Part shown: piece after piece, positions 19,401-26,170 of the stretch | Position numbering within the stretch: position 1 is the first letter of the stretch | How the letters are laid out: every line of letters starts with the position of its first letter | Assembly: GCF_018595675.2 (NCBI RefSeq) | Contig: NZ_CP092333.1 | Span: 582,001 to 646,000, forward strand | Reading direction: 5' to 3' | Length of the DNA stretch: 64,000 nucleotides | DNA from: Flavihumibacter fluvii | GTDB lineage: Bacteria; Bacteroidota; Bacteroidia; Chitinophagales; Chitinophagaceae | Program-made: the position numbers and the translations under genes | The notes under the pieces: model-generated | Seen by the model: only the letters and a program-made list of their open reading frames with translations | The model's database searches: none | What the model was told of the DNA's origin: nothing

Positions 19401-19759
19401 GGGAAAATCGCCTGTGCCCGATTGGTGAAAGCAGATACTTCAGCCGCAGCCTGGGCCATATTTGTGCCCTGGTAAAAGGTGAGTTTGATTAAAGTGACTC
19501 CCTGGATATTCCTGGTTTCAATATTTTTTACACCCGATACATACAACAACAAGCTCACATAATTCTTGGCAAAATACGCTTCCATTTGGGATGGGGTAAA
19601 GCCACCATAGGGGTGTGAAATATAGATGACCGGCAAATCCAGGTTCGGGAAGATATCAATCTTAATATTCCTTACGGCGTTAATGCCAAAAAAGAATAAG
19701 CCGATTACAACCACCAATATGGAAATTGGCTTTCTTAATGCGCTTCTTATAAGACCCAT
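16481..19759 (-). CDS. RND-family efflux pump, inner-membrane component
   Basis: A 1092-residue transporter with the RND layout: TM1 at residues 12-30, a large periplasmic domain, TM2-6 (about 335-480), a cytosolic loop with an insertion, TM7, a second periplasmic domain and TM8-12 ending near 1065. TM4 has GILVDESTVTIENIH, giving Asp-Glu where classical HAE-1 pumps have Asp-Asp, so the proton relay pair is conservative but not canonical. The cytosolic loop between TM6 and TM7 (about 490-560) is longer than in AcrB. Sequence starts IRSALRKPISILVVV, as in multidrug rather than heavy-metal pumps, but substrate type is not certain. It is flanked by its channel and adaptor genes. Confidence 0.9.
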   Translation of the reverse strand: MGLIRSALRKPISILVVVIGLFFFGINAVRNIKIDIFPNLDLPVIYISHPYGGFTPSQMEAYFAKNYVSLLLYVSGVKNIETRNIQGVTLIKLTFYQGTNMAQAAAEVSAFTNRAQAIFPPGSQPPFILRFDASTLPIGQLVLSSPKRSNNELMDLANIYVRASFTSIPGLVSPAPFGGNIRTIVIKVDPELLRVHNLTPDQVVEAMRLNNQSTPAGNVRIGDFNYLTPANTTIKNVKDFGDIPIYKGSVQNVYLRDIATVEDAADVTVGYALINGKRSIYLPITKSADASTWEVVQNLKKAIPRFQSLLPEDVKLSYEFDQSVYVINAVKSLITEGIIGAILTGLMVLLFLGDRRGALIVVLTIPASIISGVLFLYLFDQTINIMTLSGLALAIGILVDESTVTIENIHQHLAMGKPKALAIWDACKEIAFPKLLILLCILAVFAPAFTMTGIPGALFLPLAMAIAFSMVTSYLLSQTFVPIMANWLMKGHHHISPADGHILTDKEEFSRLGLSAAEEQDTWEQKKKLLAKESGSGKLSRFDAFRNRFLRFLDRIFPYKKPVVVLYVLMSCGVVAILFKNIGRDVLPKTNAGQFQVRLRAPDGTRLERTEVKTIKALHILEELVGKENISVTSAYVGQHPGQFSTSPIYLFMSGPQEAVMQVALKEEYKEPLDSVKERFRKKVKAEIPDLRVSFEPIELTDKILSQGSPTPIEVRITGKDKKLNEQYANKVIGKLNQIAYLRDVQLAQAIKYPAIEIDIDRTRAAQLGVTVSDISRSLIAATSSSRYTEKNVWIDPRSNQSYAVQVEVPENKMSSENDIREIPVMSNQARPVLGDVADTKPVTMYGENDNSGTIPFLSVTANINGRDLGTATADVKKAIQSLGELPRGLTVETKGLTEVLTDTLNSLQTGLLTAVVVIFLMLAANFQSFKVSLVVLSTIPAVLLGSLGMLMLTGSTLNLQSYMGMIMSVGVSIANAVLLITNAEHLRLHNGNALLSAKESAALRIRPILMTSVAMVMGMIPMASGFGEGGDQAAPLGRAVIGGLIASTFAALIILPLVFAWVQDKTTTTSVSLDPEDENSTHYIPALQHKA

Positions 19760-19785
19760 AAGTAAATTTTTGTAGAGGTTACCTG

Positions 19786-21264
19786 CTATTGGAATTCATT
19801 GACAAACAAAGTAAAATCTCCGCTTGCTGCTGCTTTGTACAATAAGGCCTGCCAGACATTGTTATTCGCGATCTCACGATCGGTCTCTGCCCTGTTCAGG
19901 GTATACAGGGCCTGTGTGATATCGACTATGTTGGCGAGGCCATTGGTGTACATTACTGTTTTTTGCAGGTAAGCATCCGATGCTGCTTTGATCTGAACCG
20001 GGGCTTCCTGGTAATTTGATAAGGCGTGTTTGATTTTTTCATCGGCCAGTATCTGCTGTGATTGCAGTTGCTGGCTTACCACCTCATATTCATTTTTTAA
20101 GCCCTGGGAGGTAAACTGCTGCGCGGCCACCTGGTGGGCCACTTTTATAGGATTGACCAGGTTCCAGAATATGCCCACGCCAACAACGTAATTGCTGCGT
20201 GCAGGCTTAATACCACTCCAATAATCGTGGTTGTAATCTTTTGGGTTAAGGGCGCTGTAACTTTCTCCAAAACCGGTGCCCCTGCTCTGGATTACACCAA
20301 ATAAGGAAACTACCGGGAATTTTAACCGGTCAAAGGAAATTTCCTGTTGCCTGCTTACGTCAATGCGGCTTTGAAAATATTTTAATACCGGGTGTTCACT
20401 GGCCTGGGCTGTGGAATCAAATAGTGATGCCGGCAGCCTGTTTAAAAACAGTGTATCTAAATTAAACTCCCGGTTAGGCACACCCATTAATTGGGCCAGT
20501 CTGCTGGCCTGTTCCTTTTCTACATCCAGGGCATTCGTGAGTGCGATCTTCGCATTGGATACTTCTGCATTGGCCAGCGAAGAGTCTACCCCCGCAATTA
20601 ACCCGTTTTTGGTTCGGGCTACTACTACTGATCGGATCTCATTGGCCCGGTCGAGGTTTTTTTGCTGGGATATCCGTAAACGTTGTGCTGCCAGTAAATT
20701 CAAATAAGCCCCTGCCACCCTTATCTCGTGCTGGAACTTTTCCTGTTCCAGGTTTTGTGTTTCCCGCATCACCTGCGCTTTCGCCACTTTTACACTTTCA
20801 CGCACCTTGCCAAATGTGAACACATCCCAGTTGACGTTCGCCAGGTATAATGCTCCAAATGCGGAGTTCCAGTTTTGTTCCAGGAAGAAAGGCCCCGATG
20901 ATGAAGCGCCTAATACTTTCCCCGGATAGGCCGGCCCAAACACCCCATTGGCCGTGCCATATACATTTTGCAGGCCCAGGCTGAACTCGGGTAAATGTTG
21001 GTCTGAACTTTCTTTTACCAGGACCTGTGATGCCTTAACGTAATCTGACTTTGCTTTGATGGTACCATAATTTTCGATGGCAGTGGAGACGGCATCCTTT
21101 AAGGTTAAGACCTGGCTATCGGCCTGGAATACCAATAATGAAAAGACAATAGTATTGGTAACATACCGCTTGCGCAGTGGTAGTGAAATATTTTTCTGCA
21201 GGGGACCAAACATAATTTGTGGCTTATTGAATATGATCATTTTGTTGAAATTGCCTGACAGCAT
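19786..21264 (-). CDS. TolC-family outer-membrane efflux protein
   Basis: A 492-residue (or 475, if ATG at 21213 is used) outer-membrane channel of the tripartite pump. A signal peptide ends near VFQADSQ; after it come two repeated helical hairpins rich in Ala, Gln and Lys with the family pattern LTLKDAVSTAIENYG, VAKAQVMRETQNLEQEKFQ and a C-terminal copy GLANIVDITQALYTLNRAETD. ATG codons at 21264, 21240 and 21213 are possible; the last gives the most normal signal peptide. The 24-bp space to the AraC stop contains the repeated element TTACGATTTTCAAACA. Assignment is firm. Confidence 0.9.
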   Translation of the reverse strand: MLSGNFNKMIIFNKPQIMFGPLQKNISLPLRKRYVTNTIVFSLLVFQADSQVLTLKDAVSTAIENYGTIKAKSDYVKASQVLVKESSDQHLPEFSLGLQNVYGTANGVFGPAYPGKVLGASSSGPFFLEQNWNSAFGALYLANVNWDVFTFGKVRESVKVAKAQVMRETQNLEQEKFQHEIRVAGAYLNLLAAQRLRISQQKNLDRANEIRSVVVARTKNGLIAGVDSSLANAEVSNAKIALTNALDVEKEQASRLAQLMGVPNREFNLDTLFLNRLPASLFDSTAQASEHPVLKYFQSRIDVSRQQEISFDRLKFPVVSLFGVIQSRGTGFGESYSALNPKDYNHDYWSGIKPARSNYVVGVGIFWNLVNPIKVAHQVAAQQFTSQGLKNEYEVVSQQLQSQQILADEKIKHALSNYQEAPVQIKAASDAYLQKTVMYTNGLANIVDITQALYTLNRAETDREIANNNVWQALLYKAAASGDFTLFVNEFQ

Positions 21265-21279
21265 TTTCCAACATTTACA

Positions 21280-21295
21280 TTACGATTTTCAAACA
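21280..21295. promoter_or_regulatory. Direct-repeat element TTACGATTTTCAAACA, copy 1
   Basis: This 16-bp element spans the stop codon of the AraC gene just upstream of the TolC gene. An identical copy lies at 22298-22313 upstream of the AraC gene. Identity over 16 bp at both ends of a regulator gene suggests an operator rather than chance. A variant (TAACGATTATCAAACC) lies at the same relative place after the paralogous AraC gene at 29168. Confidence 0.4.
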
Positions 21296-22212
21296 CTCCT
21301 GAATTTCAGCGGACTTAGCTGGGCATGCTTTTTAAAGAAATTGTTGAAATGGGTGACCTCTGTAAAGCCCAGGGCATACGCAATTTCAGACACCGACCAG
21401 GCACTGTGCTTCAGTAAGATCTTAGCTTCCTGCAGGATCCGTTCAGCAATGATCTGGGTGGTGGTTTTTCCGGTTGTGTCTTTTACCGCCCTGTTCAGGT
21501 GGTTCACATGGATGTTTAACTGGTTGGCGAAATCAGCAGCCGAACGCAGTTTAACGCTTTGGTGGTTATCGTCAATAGGGAACTGGCGTTCAAGTAATTC
21601 AAGGAATAAGGTGGAGATCCTTTTAGATGCATTGATGGGTTGCTTGTCAAATTTTGCCGATGGCTGCATCTTCATGGCAAAATGGATCAGTTCAAATACA
21701 AGGGTACGCAATACATCATATTTGTGGATATAATCTGAATTGATTTCCTGGAACATGCGTTGGTACATGGTGTTAACCTGGTCAACCTGTTCATCTGTTA
21801 ATTCAAATATATGGGTACCCCCGGGTTGGAATACGCTGTATTCCTGTAAGTTCCCATACTTGTGGAAGAAATGCGGGTTAAATATGCAAAATACACCACT
21901 CCTTATTTTATCCAGGTGTTCCCATTTATAAGGTATCTCGGGATTTGAAAAAGTTAGAGCCTGGTTTTTAACTTCAACTACCTGGTCGGCAAAGTGGACC
22001 TCACTGTTGCCGATCACCAGCATGATCTTAAAATAGTCGCGACGTTTATAGGGTACAGGCTGGGCCTTGTCTCCAACAAAGGGATCCAGTTTAAATACAT
22101 TGAAATGGCCGATCTCTTTTCGGAGGTTATCTGGTATCCAATCGAATTTTTTCCTGTAAAATTCCTCTATTGTTTCTACCTTACCCATTTCCCATAAATT
22201 TACTGAGTTCAT
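21289..22212 (-). CDS. AraC-family transcriptional regulator of the efflux operon
   Basis: A 307-residue regulator. The N-terminal about 190 residues form a cupin-like sensing domain (KIMLVIGNSEVHFADQVVE) and the C-terminal about 100 residues the double helix-turn-helix: first recognition region NIHVNHLNRAVKDTTGKT, second SEIAYALGFTEVTHFNNFFKK. It is the first gene of a same-strand run with TolC, RND, adaptor and MFS genes (gaps 24, 26, 20 and 29 bp) and probably controls them and itself through the repeated element at 21280 and 22298. It is a paralogue of the regulator at 29198, with almost the same first recognition helix. Inducer unknown. Confidence 0.9.
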   Translation of the reverse strand: MNSVNLWEMGKVETIEEFYRKKFDWIPDNLRKEIGHFNVFKLDPFVGDKAQPVPYKRRDYFKIMLVIGNSEVHFADQVVEVKNQALTFSNPEIPYKWEHLDKIRSGVFCIFNPHFFHKYGNLQEYSVFQPGGTHIFELTDEQVDQVNTMYQRMFQEINSDYIHKYDVLRTLVFELIHFAMKMQPSAKFDKQPINASKRISTLFLELLERQFPIDDNHQSVKLRSAADFANQLNIHVNHLNRAVKDTTGKTTTQIIAERILQEAKILLKHSAWSVSEIAYALGFTEVTHFNNFFKKHAQLSPLKFRSV

Positions 22213-22297
22213 GGTGCTGGTTTTATATTCCTATATATTTCAATAGGCAAAACAACAACTACCAGAGGTATCAAAGTAACGAAGTTCAAAGGAATAG

Positions 22298-22313
22298 TTA
22301 CGATTTTCAAACA
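22298..22313. promoter_or_regulatory. Direct-repeat element TTACGATTTTCAAACA, copy 2
   Basis: Identical to the element at 21280-21295 and located 86 bp upstream of the AraC start, where an autoregulatory site would be expected. Candidate operator. Confidence 0.4.
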
Positions 22314-22340
22314 AATGGGGGAGTCTTTCCCGAATAAAAA

Positions 22341-22370
22341 ATGCCTTCCTTGTCAACACAAAGAAGGCAT
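22341..22370 (-). terminator. Intrinsic terminator of tRNA-Leu(GAG)
   Basis: ATGCCTTC (22363-22370 read on the minus strand) pairs perfectly with GAAGGCAT (22341-22348), with a 14-base loop, and is followed on the minus strand by TTTTTATTC. It lies just after the tRNA 3' end. Confidence 0.75.
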
Positions 22371-22373
22371 CCG

Positions 22374-22457
22374 TGCCCGGGACTGGATTCGAACCAGCAC
22401 GCCGTTTCCAGCACCACCACCTCAAGGTGGCTTGTCTACCAGTTTCAACACCCGGGC
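22374..22457 (-). tRNA. tRNA-Leu (anticodon GAG)
   Basis: An 84-nt tRNA. The acceptor stem GCCCGGG pairs with CCCGGGC followed by discriminator A. The anticodon stem CCACC/GGTGG encloses loop TTGAGGT, giving anticodon GAG for leucine CUC/CUU codons. A long variable arm (TGCTGGAAACGGCG) and the T-loop GGTTCGAATCC identify a class II tRNA-Leu. CCA is not encoded. A consensus promoter lies upstream and an intrinsic terminator downstream. Confidence 0.95.
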
Positions 22458-22474
22458 ATCGCTAAAAGCGGATG

Positions 22475-22505
22475 CAAATGTACCGTTTCAACGCTTTGCT
22501 TCCAA
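22475..22505 (-). promoter_or_regulatory. Bacteroidota-type promoter for tRNA-Leu(GAG)
   Basis: On the minus strand, TTG (22505-22503), a 20-base spacer and TACATTTG (22482-22475) match the TTG-N17/23-TAnnTTTG consensus. The tRNA 5' end follows 18 bases after the box. Confidence 0.7.
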
Positions 22506-22528
22506 GAGTTTTAGAAAATTCCCAACGA

Positions 22529-23677
22529 TCAGGCCGGTAAAATGATCCGGAAAGTGGTACCCTTGCCTGGCTCGGACTGCTTCACATACAATTGCCCGTT
22601 GTGGTATTGCTCTATGATCCGCTTGGACAATGAAAGGCCTAGTCCCCAGCCCCGTTTCTTGGTGGTAAAGCCGGGATCAAAGACCCGCGCCACATAATTG
22701 GAAGGAATGCCTTTCCCGGTATCGGTTACATCCACAACGATCGTTTTGTCCCCTTTTCTGATGTCCACCGTGATCTGTCCCACGCCCTCCATCGCATCCA
22801 GGGCATTTTTCAGCAGGTTTTCAATCACCCAGTCGAACAGGGTAGGCGAGAGCGGTACCATCAACCGGCCATCCGCTGTTTTATTCAACTGGAACCGGAT
22901 CTTTCCCGAAGCCCTTCTTTTCACATAATCCACCACATTTTCCACCTGGGCCAGCAGGTCGGCCGGTTCCACCTGCGGCGTACTGCCGATCTTACTGAAC
23001 CGGTCGCTCACCAGCTTAAGGCGGTCTACATCTTTCTCCAGTTCCTTTGTAATATTATTTTGCGTCCCCGTTTCCTTCAGCATTTCCACCCAGCCTTCCA
23101 GCGACGACAGGGGCGTGCCCAACTGGTGGGCCGTTTCCTTAGCCATGCCGGCCCAAAGCTGGTTCTGGCTGGAGCGGTGCTGGGTGGTTAACAGCATCAT
23201 GGTGAGGGCGATCAGGATGCCCACGATCACCAGCTGGATGATCGGGTACCACTTTACCTCATTCAATAACCGCGTATTGCCATAATAATATTTGTTGGCG
23301 ATATAGGGACTATCACTCAGTACCAGCACAAAAGGTTCGTTGCCCCGCTTGAACTCCTTCAGCTTTGCCGCCAGGAATCCTTTGTCTTCCATGGCCTGCA
23401 GGGAATCGAGGTTGATGAAACTTACGATGCTGTCCCGCTCATTGGTCTCAATGATGGGAATGGAGGTCTGGTCATTCCGGATCATATTGGGCAGGGCCAG
23501 CGGCATATTGGGATTATCAAAAATGGCCTTGCTGGCAGTTACCCAGAGTTCTACTTTATTTCTTTCTTCAACAGCGATCTTCCGGGCCAGGTATCGGGAA
23601 TAAAAAATGGTACCGGTCACAATGACCAGGGCAAGGAAAGCCAGCAGGGTGCGCCAGTTGGAAAGGGAGGGAATCAT
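22529..23677 (-). CDS. Membrane sensor histidine kinase
   Basis: A 382-residue kinase with two membrane segments (residues 11-29 and 145-164) that enclose a periplasmic sensor region of about 115 residues. The phosphoacceptor H-box is AKETAHQLGTPLSSLEGW with His184; N-box ENLLKNALDAM, G1 DTGKGI (319-324) and G2 GWGLGLSL follow. The usual HATPase_c domain ends at the C-terminus. The H-box form HQLGTPLSS is the variant seen in a Bacteroidota HAMP-less kinase group. No response regulator is encoded nearby, so it is an orphan in this window. Start at ATG 23677; the glycosyltransferase gene is divergent. Confidence 0.9.
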   Translation of the reverse strand: MIPSLSNWRTLLAFLALVIVTGTIFYSRYLARKIAVEERNKVELWVTASKAIFDNPNMPLALPNMIRNDQTSIPIIETNERDSIVSFINLDSLQAMEDKGFLAAKLKEFKRGNEPFVLVLSDSPYIANKYYYGNTRLLNEVKWYPIIQLVIVGILIALTMMLLTTQHRSSQNQLWAGMAKETAHQLGTPLSSLEGWVEMLKETGTQNNITKELEKDVDRLKLVSDRFSKIGSTPQVEPADLLAQVENVVDYVKRRASGKIRFQLNKTADGRLMVPLSPTLFDWVIENLLKNALDAMEGVGQITVDIRKGDKTIVVDVTDTGKGIPSNYVARVFDPGFTTKKRGWGLGLSLSKRIIEQYHNGQLYVKQSEPGKGTTFRIILPA

Positions 23678-23713
23678 CCGACTAATTTAGGTATTCGTAT
23701 AGTTTGGTTCCTG

Positions 23714-23721
23714 TATTTTTG
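23714..23721 (+). promoter_or_regulatory. Predicted -7 box (TATTTTTG) of the glycosyltransferase gene
   Basis: Matches TAnnTTTG and ends 25 bp before the TTG start codon at 23747. The -33 element is not clear. It supports the short, TTG-initiated frame over a longer one. Confidence 0.45.
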
Positions 23722-23746
23722 CGCACTAATTTAATTCGGACCGAAT

Positions 23747-24772
23747 TTGCCTAAACGCGTAGCTATAGTCATCCTTAACTGGAACGGTAGAAAATACCTC
23801 GAGCAATTCCTGCCATTCCTGGTGAATTGCGGCTATCCTTCTATGCGCCTGGTAGTAGCTGATAACGCCTCCACCGATGATTCGATGGATTTCCTGGCTG
23901 CCCATTACCCCGATGTTGAACGTATTCAATTACCCGTCAATTATGGTTTTGCGAAGGGCTACAACGAAGCCCTGAAACGGGTAGATGCCGAGTTTTACCT
24001 GCTGCTGAATTCTGATGTGGAAGTGACCCCGGGTTTCCTTGAACCGATGGTCACCCTGATGGATAGTGACCCAACTATCGGTGCCTGCCAACCGAAAATC
24101 AGGATGTATGCAAATAAATCCTCTTTTGAATATGCGGGTGCTGCGGGTGGCTGGTTAGATGCTTTGGGATATCCTTTTGCAAGGGGTAGGATATTCGATT
24201 ATTGTGAAACTGACCATGGGCAGTACGAAGATGCAGTTCCGGTCTTCTGGGCCAGTGGCGCCGCGTTGCTCGTCCGCAGTAAGCTGTACCATGCATTAGG
24301 CGGACTGGATGAATTCTTCTTTGCCCACCAGGAGGAGATCGATTTTTGCTGGCGGCTCCAACTTGCGGGATACCAGGTGATGGTTTGTCCGGCTGCCACT
24401 GTTTTCCATGTTGGCGGGGGAACCTTGCCCAAAGGCAATGAGTGGAAGGTTTTCCTCAATTTCCGGAATAACCTGGTGATGCTGGCCAAGAACCTGCCAT
24501 TGCACCAATCCATCTGGAAGATCCCGCTGCGATTTATGTTGGATGCCATTTCTGCCTGGAAGAGCTTGTGTGATGGACAGGGCACTTATTTCAAAGCCAT
24601 AGCAGAGGCACATATCGGGTTTATTGGGTGGGTCTTGTTGCGGCACGGGAAAAGTGTATTCCCTAAAGTAAAGACCGGTAAGCTGCAGGGATTTTATCAT
24701 GGGAGCGTGGTATGGCAGCACTTTGTGAAAGGAAAGAAACAATTTTCTGAAATTGTACGGCTGAATAAATGA
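23747..24772 (+). CDS. Family 2 glycosyltransferase (rhamnosyltransferase-like)
   Basis: A 341-residue GT-A enzyme predicted to transfer a sugar from a nucleotide-sugar to a cell-surface glycan. The N-terminus VAIVILNWNGRKYLEQFL is the nucleotide-binding start of GT2, VVADNASTDDSMDF the first acidic motif, and LLLNSDVEVTPGF carries the DxD-like metal site; ASGAALLVRSKLYHALGGLDE and EEIDFCWRLQLAGY contain the acceptor-side GG and catalytic ED/W motifs. The start codon is TTG at 23747, directly before the conserved strand, supported by the promoter box 25 bp upstream. No membrane segment except a weakly hydrophobic C-terminal part. It stands alone, divergent from the histidine kinase. Confidence 0.9.
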   Translation: MPKRVAIVILNWNGRKYLEQFLPFLVNCGYPSMRLVVADNASTDDSMDFLAAHYPDVERIQLPVNYGFAKGYNEALKRVDAEFYLLLNSDVEVTPGFLEPMVTLMDSDPTIGACQPKIRMYANKSSFEYAGAAGGWLDALGYPFARGRIFDYCETDHGQYEDAVPVFWASGAALLVRSKLYHALGGLDEFFFAHQEEIDFCWRLQLAGYQVMVCPAATVFHVGGGTLPKGNEWKVFLNFRNNLVMLAKNLPLHQSIWKIPLRFMLDAISAWKSLCDGQGTYFKAIAEAHIGFIGWVLLRHGKSVFPKVKTGKLQGFYHGSVVWQHFVKGKKQFSEIVRLNK

Positions 24773-24790
24773 ATTTAAGTACTGAACCAT

Positions 24791-24798
24791 TATTTTTG
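24791..24798 (+). promoter_or_regulatory. Predicted -7 box (TATTTTTG) of the small membrane protein gene
   Basis: A full TAnnTTTG match 18 bp before the ATG at 24817. It shows that the gene has its own promoter and argues that the longer frame from 24769 is not the real start. Confidence 0.45.
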
Positions 24799-24816
24799 CA
24801 CAGCAATCAACTAACT

Positions 24817-25032
24817 ATGTCTCATAATAATGTCCACGAATTAGAGAATCCATTAGAGAAGGATTTTAAACACAGCTGGGTGAATTCGTCTATGTTTATC
24901 TTTTATTTGTCTGTGTTCTGTGTGATAGCATTTGTTTTTGGCTGTTCCATGAGTTTATATAGCCACCGGTACAAGGGCAAGCCTAAGGTGAATGTGCCTG
25001 AAAGTACCCAGTACACGCCTAAGTACAAATAA
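24817..25032 (+). CDS. Small single-span membrane protein, unknown
   Basis: A 71-residue protein that I do not recognise. Residues 1-20 are polar, residues 25-48 form one hydrophobic membrane segment containing two Cys (FYLSVFCVIAFVFGCSM), and the C-terminal 20 residues are basic and Pro/Tyr-rich. The ATG at 24817 is chosen because a promoter box sits at 24791-24798 inside the longer frame. It follows the glycosyltransferase gene and precedes tRNA-Gly. Translation of so small a frame is supported by the promoter and the regular membrane-protein layout only. Confidence 0.55.
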   Translation: MSHNNVHELENPLEKDFKHSWVNSSMFIFYLSVFCVIAFVFGCSMSLYSHRYKGKPKVNVPESTQYTPKYK

Positions 25033-25053
25033 GTAAAAAAGGTCTGGAAAAAT

Positions 25054-25083
25054 TTGGCAGGAATGATGTAGTCCTTATCTTTG
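25054..25083 (+). promoter_or_regulatory. Bacteroidota-type promoter for tRNA-Gly
   Basis: TTG (25054-25056), a 19-base spacer and TATCTTTG (25076-25083) match the consensus fully. tRNA-Gly starts 34 bases downstream. Confidence 0.7.
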
Positions 25084-25117
25084 CCATCCCAAACGAAAAA
25101 ATAGTTCTTTTTTATTC

Positions 25118-25190
<73 letters not shown>

Positions 25191-25202
25191 CTCTTAAAAA
25201 AC

Positions 25203-25230
25203 TCCAAACCTTGTGTTTGGATTTTTTTTT
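25203..25230 (+). terminator. Intrinsic terminator after tRNA-Gly
   Basis: TCCAAAC (25203-25209) pairs with GTTTGGA (25215-25221) over a 5-base loop, followed by nine T residues. It separates the two neighbouring tRNA genes. Confidence 0.8.
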
Positions 25231-25234
25231 GCCG

Positions 25235-25242
25235 GACATTTG
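25235..25242 (+). promoter_or_regulatory. Near-consensus -7 box (GACATTTG) for tRNA-Leu(UAA)
   Basis: One mismatch to TAnnTTTG, with TTG 21 bases upstream (25211-25213) and the tRNA 5' end 17 bases downstream. A promoter is expected here because a terminator precedes it. Confidence 0.4.
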
Positions 25243-25259
25243 CTTTTCAGCAAAGACCC

Positions 25260-25344
25260 ACCCGGGTGGTGGAACTGGTAGACACGCCGGACTTAAAATC
25301 CTGTGATCCAAAAGGTCGTACGGGTTCAACTCCCGTCCCGGGTA
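25260..25344 (+). tRNA. tRNA-Leu (anticodon TAA)
   Basis: An 85-nt class II tRNA. Acceptor ACCCGGG pairs with CCCGGGT plus discriminator A. The anticodon loop is CTTAAAA, giving anticodon TAA, with one mismatch in the anticodon stem. A long variable arm follows and the T-loop is GGGTTCAACTCCC. CCA is not encoded. Confidence 0.93.
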
Positions 25345-25358
25345 CATTTTTATTGTGA

Positions 25359-25399
25359 AACTCCTTGATTAGTAATTTTTTCAAGGAGTTTTTTATTTT
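25359..25399 (+). terminator. Intrinsic terminator after tRNA-Leu(UAA)
   Basis: AACTCCTTGA (25359-25368) pairs with TCAAGGAGTT (25381-25390) across a 12-base loop and is followed by TTTTATTTT. Confidence 0.8.
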
Positions 25400-25575
25400 A
25401 AGGAGACGATAAACTTAGCAGATTAACCCCTCAGGCAGCCACCAGGAAAATTTAAATACCATGCCAAACAGTCTTTTTAAGCCATTTATGTGACGGTTTA
25501 TAGGCATTCCCGGGACGGGACCGATATATTTCCTGGGATGAATGACGAGTTTACCTCGAAAACACCTCTTTGCCT

Positions 25576-25645
25576 CCTCTTTGGGTCCTCTTTGGTACCT
25601 CGGAATGACCTCCGGGGCCGAGGAGCCAAAGAGGATCCAAAGAGG
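25576..25645. repeat. Long imperfect palindrome in a gene-free stretch
   Basis: Two 28-base arms (25576-25603 and 25618-25645) are reverse complements with three mismatches around a 14-base loop. Each arm itself contains the unit CCTCTTTGG twice. The region 25400-25746 shows no credible gene; short frames on both strands there are low-complexity translations of the palindrome. The element may be a dispersed hairpin repeat of the REP/MITE kind. It is not a simple terminator as no T-run follows. Confidence 0.6.
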
Positions 25646-25746
25646 TAGTATCGAGGCAGCAAAAAGGCCGATCCAGGGAAAAAAAGTAGCGGTTGGGGCC
25701 TTGCTTTTGGTTACAGGTTTGAAACCCAAAACACATGCGCTCCAGC

Positions 25747-26112
25747 TCAAGTATTAAATTCCCCAAAAATCCAAAGGATCCCCGATGGGTCGTGCATAAA
25801 GCACTCCTTACCCCAGGGTTGTTCTTTAATTGGGGTTTGTTTTATGTTTTTGTATTTAGCCGCCAGGTTTAAGGCTAAAAGTTCCTTCCAGTAAATGGCC
25901 AGGTCTGGCACTTCCAAAAAAACCATGGTATTATCTACCCAGTCCTGCACGTAGGCGTCCTGTAAATAAAAAGCTAACTGCCCTGTTTTGAACACCGATA
26001 AATTCTTATTCAGGATGTTCTCCTGGAAACCCAGGTCCTGGTAAAATTGCCGCGACAAATCAAAGTCTTTTGCACCAATGAATGGTCTTATTGATACAGC
26101 ATGATGTTTCAT
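25747..26112 (-). CDS. VOC-family (glyoxalase/bleomycin-resistance-like) protein
   Basis: A 121-residue protein with the paired beta-alpha-beta-beta-beta layout of the vicinal oxygen chelate fold: SIRPFIGAKDFDLSRQFYQDLGF at the start and CFMHDPSGILWIFGEF at the end, where metal-dependent members keep the last Glu (FGEF). It is close to VOC proteins of unknown substrate found widely in Bacteroidota. A TAGATTTG promoter box at 26137-26130 (minus) lies 18 bp upstream. It follows the Crp/Fnr-type regulator gene on the same strand, but the 58-bp gap with its own promoter argues for separate transcription. Confidence 0.8.
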   Translation of the reverse strand: MKHHAVSIRPFIGAKDFDLSRQFYQDLGFQENILNKNLSVFKTGQLAFYLQDAYVQDWVDNTMVFLEVPDLAIYWKELLALNLAAKYKNIKQTPIKEQPWGKECFMHDPSGILWIFGEFNT

Positions 26113-26129
26113 ATTTATGTGTTATGAAT

Positions 26130-26137
26130 CAAATCTA
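26130..26137 (-). promoter_or_regulatory. Predicted -7 box (TAGATTTG) of the VOC gene
   Basis: Exact TAnnTTTG match on the minus strand, 18 bp before the ATG at 26112. No clear -33 element. Confidence 0.4.
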
Positions 26138-26170
26138 GGCCAAAGGAGTATTTTTATCTATTGATTGAAA

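Noticed and set aside
22240-22545. Frames overlapping tRNA-Leu(GAG) on both strands
   Set aside because: They cover the tRNA gene, its promoter and terminator; not coding.
25415-25757. Short frames of 71-111 residues on both strands
   Set aside because: They translate the palindrome and flanking low-complexity sequence, with no start context or family likeness; judged non-coding.
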